From: Willaertia magna
Lineage: Eukaryota > Heterolobosea > Eutetramitea > Acrasida > Naegleriidae
Assembly (NCBI GenBank): GCA_902984215.1
Contig: CADWAF010000322.1
Location: forward strand, 1-12,023
DNA: 12,023 bases
Direction: 5' to 3'
Numbering within the stretch: position 1 is the first letter of the stretch; each line of letters begins with the position of its first letter. Shown piece after piece: positions 6,601 through 12,023 of the stretch. The notes beneath the pieces were generated by a model. It made no database searches. It worked only from the letters and a program-made list of their open reading frames with translations, and was not told where the DNA came from. The position numbers and the translations under genes were made by a program.

Positions 6601-7308
6601 ATGGAAATAAATAACATACAAGAAAATAATCATGTTGTTGAATCGGATTTTAACAATAACATTCAAGAATTGAATAACTTACATCATTCCGATATGAATA
6701 ATAATGATATCAGTCATAATCATGATCAACAACAACAACATGAAAATAAAACTGAATCTACAAATAAAAAACTCTCAGGTATATTAAAAAAATATAAAAA
6801 AACTAAACAAACAACTGGAATACAATTTGATGAAACTAATTTACAAGAAAATGAAGAAATTAAAAAAGAAATTAAAAATAATTGTACCTTAATAGATGAA
6901 CCTAAAACACCATATAGATATAATAATGATACATCAGATGATGAAGAAATGCAACAAGATATTAATATACCAAGAATGATGACACCTGAAGAACATATGG
7001 ATAGATTATATTCTGCATTTCAAAGATTAAATAATAATGATGACAATAATGGTGAAGAAGAAATTGAAGGAGATGTATTAATAACTACACCAAGAGATGA
7101 TAAAGAAGAAAATATGAATGATGATGATGAAGGAATGGAACATCATCATATTGAATTTAATAAGATTGTTGAACATGAAGAAAGTCCAGAATTTAAAAGG
7201 AAAAGAAAAGAACATTATAATGAATATTTAGTTATGAAAAAATTAAAAGATAAAAATAAAAAGTTTTTTGAAACGAATGGAAAAGATTATGTAAGTGATG
7301 ACAATTGA
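6601..7308 (+). CDS. PPP1R2: Protein phosphatase 1 inhibitor-2 homologue
   Basis: This is a regulator of the PP1 catalytic subunit, homologous to inhibitor-2, an ancient and intrinsically disordered PP1 partner. The 235 residues contain all the diagnostic motifs in the right order. SGILK (59-63) corresponds to the KGILK/SILK PP1-docking motif. TTGIQFDETNL (71-81) matches the human KSQKWDEMNIL region, here with a better RVxF-like core (I74-Q-F76). IDEPKTPY (98-105) carries Thr103 at the site that GSK3 phosphorylates in animals. FKRKRKEHYNE (198-208) contains the HYNE motif that enters the PP1 active site. The 55-residue head is Asn/His/Gln-rich and the middle is acidic. Length is close to the human protein (205). 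It begins at the first ATG after an A-run and is divergent from the MORN gene. It ends with TGA 19 nt before the LRR gene on the same strand. Confidence 0.92.
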   Translation: MEINNIQENNHVVESDFNNNIQELNNLHHSDMNNNDISHNHDQQQQHENKTESTNKKLSGILKKYKKTKQTTGIQFDETNLQENEEIKKEIKNNCTLIDEPKTPYRYNNDTSDDEEMQQDINIPRMMTPEEHMDRLYSAFQRLNNNDDNNGEEEIEGDVLITTPRDDKEENMNDDDEGMEHHHIEFNKIVEHEESPEFKRKRKEHYNEYLVMKKLKDKNKKFFETNGKDYVSDDN

Positions 7309-7327
7309 GAAATTCTCTTAAAAAAAA

Positions 7328-9019
7328 ATGGAACATTTTCTATCAACAGATATTCTTTCAAAAATTGCAGAATATTTAAATGCCGTTCCAGATTTTATTT
7401 ATTTATTTCAGTTAAATAAAAATGTTTATGAAAATACTTTACAAAATAAAGAATTTATATTAAATAATCAATTATTTAGAAAGCAAATAATTAATTTAAA
7501 TGAAAAGTTGCCAAATTATTTATTTCAATTACAATATTTATTTATTGAAAATAATTTTAATTTTTTAACACAATTTAAATTTCTTAAAAGTTTAAAAATT
7601 AAAAATTTGCCAGATAATTTTATTTTTCCAAATTTACCACTTTTAGAAAATTTTTATATTTTTAAATATAATTTAAATGAAAATACTTTACAAAATTTAA
7701 AACATATAAAAAGATTATGGTTTTTAGAATGTAAATTAAATGATAATTATTTAAATAGTTTTAAAAATTTACAAGAATTATATCTTTTTAGTTGTAATGG
7801 AATTACAGGTGAATGTTTACAAAATTTTAATAATTTAATATCATTTACAGCTATAAATAGTTTTACTGAAGATTCTACTGTTATTAAATATATTAAAAAA
7901 TTAATTAATTTAAAAAAATTAATTTTAAATAATTATCAACCTATTTATGAACGTAATTTTTTACAAAATTTAATTAATTTGGAAGAATTATCTTTAAATT
8001 CGATTGATTTTGATGAAGAAGATTTTAAATATTTAACAAAATTAAGAAAATTGACAATTTTAGGAAATAATTATTTATTAAATAATTTAAAAACTTTTAC
8101 AGGAAAATATTTACAACATTTACAAAATTTGGAAATATTAAAGATTAATTCAACTAAAATAAAAGATGAATATTTAAAAAGTTTGAAAAATCTAAAAGAA
8201 ATTAGTATTTTATTTTGTAATGATATTACTGGAGAAGGTTTACAAAGTTTACAAAATTTAGAAACTTTATTTGCTACAGATAATCCTAATTTAGAAGATA
8301 AATATTTAAAAAATTTAATTATGTTAAAATATTTGTATTTAAATAATTGTAAAAAACTTACTGGATTGTGTTTACAAAAATTAATAAATTTAACTTCACT
8401 TAAAATTGATAGAACAGAATTTAAAGATATTTATTTAAATAATTTACAAAAATTAACAAATCTTTCCATTGATTATTGTAAAAATTTAACTGGTGAATGT
8501 TTATTAAAATTAAATAATTTAAGAACCCTCTCAATGGACAGTACCGATATTAGTGATAAATATTTATTAAATTTACAAAATTTAACATTTTTAGACGTGT
8601 GTAATTGTAAAAATATTAATGGTGAATGTTTATTACAATTAACAAATTTACAAAAATTAAATTGTAACAATAACATAAATATAAAAGATGAACATTTATT
8701 AAATTTAAAACAATTAAAAAGTTTATATGTTTCTAATTGTGAAAATATTAAAGGAAAATGTTTTGTAAATTTAATTAATTTGGAATATTTAAATATTAGT
8801 AATAATACAAATAACATTTTAGAAGAATTCTTATCACATTTAATTAATTTACGTATTTTAAATATCGATAAATGTTGTAATATTAAAGAAGGACAGTTTT
8901 TATTTGAAATGAATAAATTAAAGACATTAATGACTACCAAAAATACATTTACTTTAAAAGAAATTAAACAATTAAAAGAAAAAATTAAAAAGGAAAATTT
9001 ATCAATGGAACTGTTTTAA
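7328..9019 (+). CDS. F-box-like leucine-rich-repeat protein with a two-type LRR superrepeat
   Basis: The N-terminus (about 4-35, FLSTDILSKIAEYL ... FIYLFQLNKNVYE) has the hydrophobic pattern of an F-box, the SKP1-binding module of SCF ubiquitin ligases; no clear canonical LP start is seen. From about residue 60 to 545 it is a continuous leucine-rich-repeat solenoid of roughly 20 units. In the second half two unit types alternate: a Cys-type, C-x-NLTGECLxxLxNL, and a T-x-IxDxYLxxLxNL type. Together they form a superrepeat of 43-44 residues. The ITG/INGECL-like positions fall at residues 300, 344, 387, 430 and 474, with an earlier copy at 159. F-box plus Cys-type LRRs suggest a substrate receptor for ubiquitination, but the substrate cannot be inferred. 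It has no signal peptide or membrane segment and is low in G+C with heavy Leu/Asn/Lys use. It starts 19 nt after the PPP1R2-like stop and converges on the MBL-like gene. Confidence 0.8.
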   Translation: MEHFLSTDILSKIAEYLNAVPDFIYLFQLNKNVYENTLQNKEFILNNQLFRKQIINLNEKLPNYLFQLQYLFIENNFNFLTQFKFLKSLKIKNLPDNFIFPNLPLLENFYIFKYNLNENTLQNLKHIKRLWFLECKLNDNYLNSFKNLQELYLFSCNGITGECLQNFNNLISFTAINSFTEDSTVIKYIKKLINLKKLILNNYQPIYERNFLQNLINLEELSLNSIDFDEEDFKYLTKLRKLTILGNNYLLNNLKTFTGKYLQHLQNLEILKINSTKIKDEYLKSLKNLKEISILFCNDITGEGLQSLQNLETLFATDNPNLEDKYLKNLIMLKYLYLNNCKKLTGLCLQKLINLTSLKIDRTEFKDIYLNNLQKLTNLSIDYCKNLTGECLLKLNNLRTLSMDSTDISDKYLLNLQNLTFLDVCNCKNINGECLLQLTNLQKLNCNNNINIKDEHLLNLKQLKSLYVSNCENIKGKCFVNLINLEYLNISNNTNNILEEFLSHLINLRILNIDKCCNIKEGQFLFEMNKLKTLMTTKNTFTLKEIKQLKEKIKKENLSMELF

Positions 9020-9125
9020 ACTTTTTAATTTATTAATACGTTAAGTTCTTTCCAAAAATAAAATTTTTTCAACAAATTTTAATAACATTGTTACTTAAAA
9101 ACAATTTAAATATACAATTTATTAA
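9020..9125. terminator. Shared 3' region of the convergent LRR and MBL-like genes
   Basis: This 106-nt spacer has AATAAA on the plus strand at 9057-9062 (38 nt after the LRR stop) and AATAAA on the minus strand at 9123-9118 (3 nt after the MBL-like stop). A small inverted repeat, ATTGTT (9087-9092) and AACAAT (9100-9105), lies between them. These are candidate 3'-end signals; AT richness makes chance matches likely. Confidence 0.3.
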
Positions 9126-10040
9126 CTAACCACATTCATTTCCTTCCACATTATATTGTGAACAATCATGTTCATGTTTTAATTGTTCTTCATCCATTAC
9201 CTTTCCTTCATGTCTTTTTGACAATTTATCCAACAATTCTTGTGCATTCTCTAAAGTTTCTTGTACAAGTAAATGTGCACCACCAATTTTAACGCCAACG
9301 TGAGCACAACAAGCATTTTCAAAATCCCAATCTTTTAAAACATTTTCTAACCATTGTTTAAATAAAATCGGTGCATTTTCCGTTTTATACAAACCGTTAT
9401 TTGATAAAGAAGGATGGAAATCCATTTGTCCGGCCTTCTTACCAAAAATTTTAAATAATAAAGAAGGATTATCAAAATAATTAATGGTGTCATCTACGTG
9501 GATAGTTTTAGCTAATGGCGAATAAACCCAAACGGAATTAAAATGGTTGGTCGATTCCGGTAATGGCGCTACAAACTCCGCTCCGTCTGGAATTCTCATT
9601 TCCACTTCTGGATTCCACTTATTAAGATAATCCATAATATTACCGGTCCACGGAATAATATCTTTTTGATTACGTAAATGACGTGGTGTACCGTACCATT
9701 CTTTTACAACGCTTGAATAATTTTTGTAAAAATCGGGAAACGCCAAAGTATGAAATGGGGGAAACGCCAAAGTATGAAATGGGTGTGTTGCAATTACGGC
9801 TTCAATATCGTTCCCGTTATTTGTTAAACTATCAATTTCCTGTTTTAATTCTTCATCCAATGGAACCGTGTCAATAACTAAAAATTTACCTGTTGATAAT
9901 TTTATTAACGACATGTGTGTACCGATATTTATTAAACCTTTAATTTTAAAATTGGCGCGAATATTAAAAAAGTTTGTGCCAATTTCTTTAATTCTCTTTT
10001 CTGTGGCGATTGCTGCTTTCGTTGAAGATTGATTGCCCAT
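9126..10040 (-). CDS. Probably myristoylated metallo-beta-lactamase-like protein (DUF4336-like)
   Basis: The 304-residue protein starts MGNQSS, a good N-myristoylation signal (Gly2, Ser6), suggesting membrane attachment. The N-terminal half resembles the metallo-beta-lactamase fold and the DUF4336 pattern: LINIGTHMSLIKLSTG, FLVIDTVPL, DIEAVIATHPFHTLAF and WYGTPRHLR (115-123). Possible metal ligands are His86, His89, His181 with Asp183/Asp184 (IHVDDT) and His247 (CAHVG). The classical HxHxDH motif is absent, so catalysis is uncertain. PLPESTNHFNSVWVY (159-173) looks strongly conserved. I recognise this as a family of uncharacterised eukaryotic proteins, not a named enzyme. It has more G+C and much less Asn homopolymer than its neighbours. 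Residues 87-94 (PFHTLAFP) are exactly repeated at 95-102 by a 24-bp tandem duplication. The C-terminus is acidic/His/Cys-containing (HEHDCSQYN). The start is the ATG after a long A-run. It converges on the LRR gene. Confidence 0.75.
   Translation of the reverse strand: MGNQSSTKAAIATEKRIKEIGTNFFNIRANFKIKGLINIGTHMSLIKLSTGKFLVIDTVPLDEELKQEIDSLTNNGNDIEAVIATHPFHTLAFPPFHTLAFPDFYKNYSSVVKEWYGTPRHLRNQKDIIPWTGNIMDYLNKWNPEVEMRIPDGAEFVAPLPESTNHFNSVWVYSPLAKTIHVDDTINYFDNPSLLFKIFGKKAGQMDFHPSLSNNGLYKTENAPILFKQWLENVLKDWDFENACCAHVGVKIGGAHLLVQETLENAQELLDKLSKRHEGKVMDEEQLKHEHDCSQYNVEGNECG
9735..9782 (-). repeat. Perfect 24-bp in-frame tandem duplication in the MBL-like gene
   Basis: Two identical 24-nt units (9735-9758 and 9759-9782, GGGAAACGCCAAAGTATGAAATGG on the plus strand shown as 20+4) abut without a gap. 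Each encodes the eight residues PFHTLAFP. The absence of any silent difference points to a recent event or an assembly/sequencing artefact. Confidence 0.95.
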
Positions 10041-10435
10041 TTTTTTTTTTTAAAAGTTTTTTTAAAGTTTTTTTTTGTAATAATAGATGTTTAAGGGATT
10101 TAACAAAATGTAAATGGTGAATGCACATTTAAATAGTTTTAACTGTTAAAGAGTACGTCCTATCTTATTTCCTTCCGTAAAATTAGAAACTTTATATTCT
10201 TTGGGTTTTAACATTTGTTTTTTGTTATGCTTTACTGCTGGTTACGGCAAGGACAAAAGGAAATTTTTATTGTTGTTACTCCTTCCTTCCGATTAATTTG
10301 TTACAATAAATTTTATTAAACGGTTTATCTTAAGTTCTTTACAAAATTACTTTGACTGCGGCTTCTATAGTAATTTTTATTTAAAATTGCAAGTAAACAG
10401 GAAATCAAGGTATAGGAAATAGATCAAAATCGAAG
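10041..10435. promoter_or_regulatory. Intergenic region between the MBL-like start and the tRNA
   Basis: This region holds the leader and promoter of the MBL-like gene and the downstream flank of the tRNA. Poly-T runs (10041-10078) give an A-rich leader on the minus strand. TTTAACTGTTAAA at 10138-10150 is a near-perfect palindrome containing a Myb-like TAACTG core. TTCCTTCCG occurs twice (10169-10177 and 10283-10291). No reading frame with coding character was seen. Any regulatory role for these repeats is speculative. Confidence 0.35.
10426..10429 (-). terminator. RNA polymerase III terminator (TTTT) of tRNA-Ala
   Basis: Four T residues on the minus strand start 6 nt after the tRNA 3' end (discriminator A at 10436). 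This is the usual position for Pol III termination, though four Ts is the minimum length. Confidence 0.55.
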
Positions 10436-10508
10436 TGGAGCCACAGGGAATCGAACCCTGGACCTTGTGCATGCAAAGCACACGCTCTACCAACTGAGCT
10501 ATAACCCC
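10436..10508 (-). tRNA. tRNA-Ala (anticodon TGC)
   Basis: This 73-nt gene on the minus strand folds as a full cloverleaf. The acceptor stem is GGGGTTA/TGGCTCC, the D arm GCTC-AGTTGGTA-GAGC, the anticodon stem TGTGC/GCACA with loop TTTGCAT, the variable loop AGGTC and the T arm CAGGG-TTCGATT-CCCTG, with discriminator A. The anticodon is TGC. The G3:U70 wobble pair, the identity element for alanyl-tRNA synthetase, is present. Internal Pol III promoters are intact: A box TAGCTCAGTTGG and B box GGTTCGATTCC. It has no intron, and CCA is not encoded, as is normal for eukaryotic nuclear genes. Confidence 0.97.
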
Positions 10509-11952
10509 TTCTTGACATATAGAATTCAATTGAAATATTATAATATAAATCCGTTTGGTTGTTTAATAATTTATATTTTATTTTAAATATATTAAAAATT
10601 ATAATTTATAAAAAAATTTTACTTTTTTAATTTAATTTTTAATTAAATAAAAATTAAATAATATTATTTAATTGTATATTTTCTTTTATTAAATTAAATA
10701 TCTTAGAATTCTATTTAAAAATATTTTTTAAAATAAAAAAAATTAATTTTATAAAAAAAATTAATATTTTTTAAACTTTAAATAATTTATTACATTTAAT
10801 TTAATATTATTACATCTACAATAATATTTTTTATTTAATTTAATATTTTTTTAATAATTTTATTTTTTAAATTTTTAATACAAATTTAATATTCAATTAA
10901 AATAAATAATTAATAAAATAAAATATTAAATAAAATAAAATAATTATAATTATTTAAAAAATTAAAAAAATTATAGAATTATAATTAAAAAATAATAAAA
11001 TAAAATAAAAAATAATAGGTATAAAAAAAATATAATAAAAAATATCTTCTGTTTTATTTATTTAATAATAAAAATATAAATTAATACTTATTCAAAATAT
11101 AAATTATAATTATTATTTTTTTTAATAAAAATTTTAATAATTTAATTTTAATTATAATAATTAACTTTTGTTATTATTATTATAATTATTAAATAAAATT
11201 AATAAATATAATTTTTATTGTTATTATTATTTTTATATTATTTTTTTATTTTCTATAATTTTTAATTTTTATTATTTTAATATTTTAAAAAAAATTTTAT
11301 TATAAATTATTTTTTATTTAGATAATCTTACAATTAATTTTTTTTTGAAAATGTTTTTAATAATTTTATTATAAGTAATATTAAAAAAAATTTAATAATA
11401 AACTAATTAATTTATCAAAATATTTATTACTTTTAAAAATAAAAAATAAGATATTATTTAATATTTTTAAATATTTTTTAATAGAAAATATTAAATTAAT
11501 ATTAATAATTATTATTTATCACTTTATTATATAAATATAATATTTTACTATTTTAGATAAATCTAATTTTGTTTATAATTTTTTTATATTAAAAAAAAAA
11601 TATTATAAATCCTTTTACAATTACTATATTACAACTTTTTAAAAATATATTATTAAATAATTATATTCTTATAATTAATACTTATAATTTATTGAATTTA
11701 ATATTAAAATTGAATAGATTTTATGGTTTAAAAAATAATATTAATGAAGATAAATTTTTTACATATTATATCCATATTTACCTCGTACTTTATAAAAAAC
11801 ACATTATAGATTTCTATATACTTTTTTACTTGGAAAATGAGAAATTTTATTGTAATAAAAAAATTTTTAAGTAACGGTTTTTGAAATTAAATTTTTTTAT
11901 AAAATTATCTACCTTAAAAGATTTAGATTCATACATCATTAATAATTACAAA
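10509..11952. other. Ultra-AT non-coding region
   Basis: Across most of this stretch there are only 0-4 G or C per 60 nt. Positions 11094-11164 are 71 nt with no G or C at all. Composition changes sharply at the tRNA 5' end and eases only from about 11700, where G+C rises somewhat. I see no gene: the frames here are short, low-complexity and mostly lack ATG starts. Short AT palindromes such as 10938-10955 (18 nt) are present but expected by chance at this composition. The region could be an ordinary intergenic spacer, a replication origin or a nucleosome-poor element; sequence alone does not decide. Confidence 0.7.
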
Positions 11953-12021
11953 TTATTGGATTTGGTGTATTAAAAAAACTTGATTTCTATCCAGTTTGAC
12001 ATTCTTAGCAGTTCCATAGTG
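11953..12021 (-). other. Possible 3' end of a gene entering from the window edge
   Basis: G+C rises in the last 45 nt. On the minus strand a 22-codon frame open from the edge (HYGTAKNVKLDRNQ ..., TAA at 11953-11955) looks less biased than the AT DNA beside it. Another minus-strand frame (FTMELLRMSNWIE) is also open there, so the reading frame is ambiguous. I recognise no family. It is listed only because the composition change suggests that the ultra-AT region ends here. Confidence 0.15.
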
Positions 12022-12023
12022 AA

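Noticed and set aside
8473..8940. A 155-codon minus-strand frame within the LRR gene with its own repeat periodicity.
   Set aside because: The periodicity mirrors the LRR superrepeat in antisense, and the sense strand has the recognisable LRR consensus.
9952..9961. E2F-like TTGGCGCGAA in the MBL-like gene.
   Set aside because: It lies within coding sequence (the Ile-Arg-Ala-Asn codons) and is explained by the protein, so it is not counted with the upstream motifs.
10938..10955. Perfect 18-nt palindrome of A and T.
   Set aside because: In DNA that is nearly all A/T, palindromes of this length arise often by chance. No further support such as flanking duplications was seen.
11692..11874. 60-codon plus-strand frame in the AT-rich region.
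   Set aside because: It begins at TTG, not ATG, is Lys/Asn/Tyr/Phe/Ile-biased as expected from composition, and has no recognisable family.
10509..12023. Tested for a retroelement or transposase beside the tRNA.
   Set aside because: No long frames, terminal repeats or catalytic motifs are visible, so no mobile element is claimed.
1..12023. Possible ciliate or other variant genetic code.
   Set aside because: TAA, TAG and TGA all fall at the natural ends of recognised proteins and not inside conserved domains, so the standard code fits.

Overview
The window looks like nuclear DNA of a compact, very AT-rich eukaryotic protist genome. The evidence is a spliceosomal GT-AG intron, a tRNA gene with Pol III A and B boxes, eukaryote-specific protein families, asparagine-rich low-complexity tails and standard-code TAA/TAG/TGA stops. 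Three genes belong to cilium-associated families (a MOK-type kinase, a CIMIP1/LLC1-like protein and a small MORN-repeat protein), so the organism probably builds flagella. A mitochondrial pyruvate carrier subunit implies a pyruvate-importing mitochondrion. Flagella, high gene density, few introns and high AT fit a heterolobosean amoeboflagellate (Naegleria/Willaertia-like) best. An AT-rich flagellated fungus is an alternative. A dictyostelid is unlikely because dictyostelids lack cilia. This is inference; the window has no species marker that I can read directly.

Layout. Positions 64-1632 (+) encode a MOK-type kinase. It converges on a two-exon mitochondrial pyruvate carrier gene (MPC2 type, 2086-1663, -), which was recovered by splicing a 109-nt intron. 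A 619-nt divergent intergenic region follows; it holds GC-rich E2F-like motifs and a pyrimidine-rich, repeat-rich stretch, and leads into a polypyrimidine-tract-binding protein (PTB) homologue with four RRMs (2706-5279, +). PTB converges, with only 2 nt between stop codons, on a CIMIP1-like gene (5926-5282, -). A MORN-repeat gene (6542-6075, -) is divergent, across only 58 nt, from a protein phosphatase inhibitor-2 homologue (6601-7308, +). An F-box-like leucine-rich-repeat gene follows 19 nt later (7328-9019, +). It converges on a probably myristoylated metallo-beta-lactamase-like protein (10040-9126, -) that carries a perfect 24-bp in-frame tandem duplication. Then come about 400 nt of intergenic DNA, a tRNA-Ala(TGC) gene (10508-10436, -), and about 1.4 kb of DNA almost without G or C up to the window edge.

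The genes are mostly unrelated housekeeping functions: splicing regulation, PP1 regulation and mitochondrial pyruvate import. Three cilium-associated genes are interspersed among them. I saw no phage, transposase, CRISPR or obvious new multi-gene system. The most interesting points are the pyrimidine tract upstream of the PTB gene (possible self-regulation), the 24-bp duplication inside a His-containing motif, the near-zero intergenic distances, and the abrupt ultra-AT compartment beside the tRNA.
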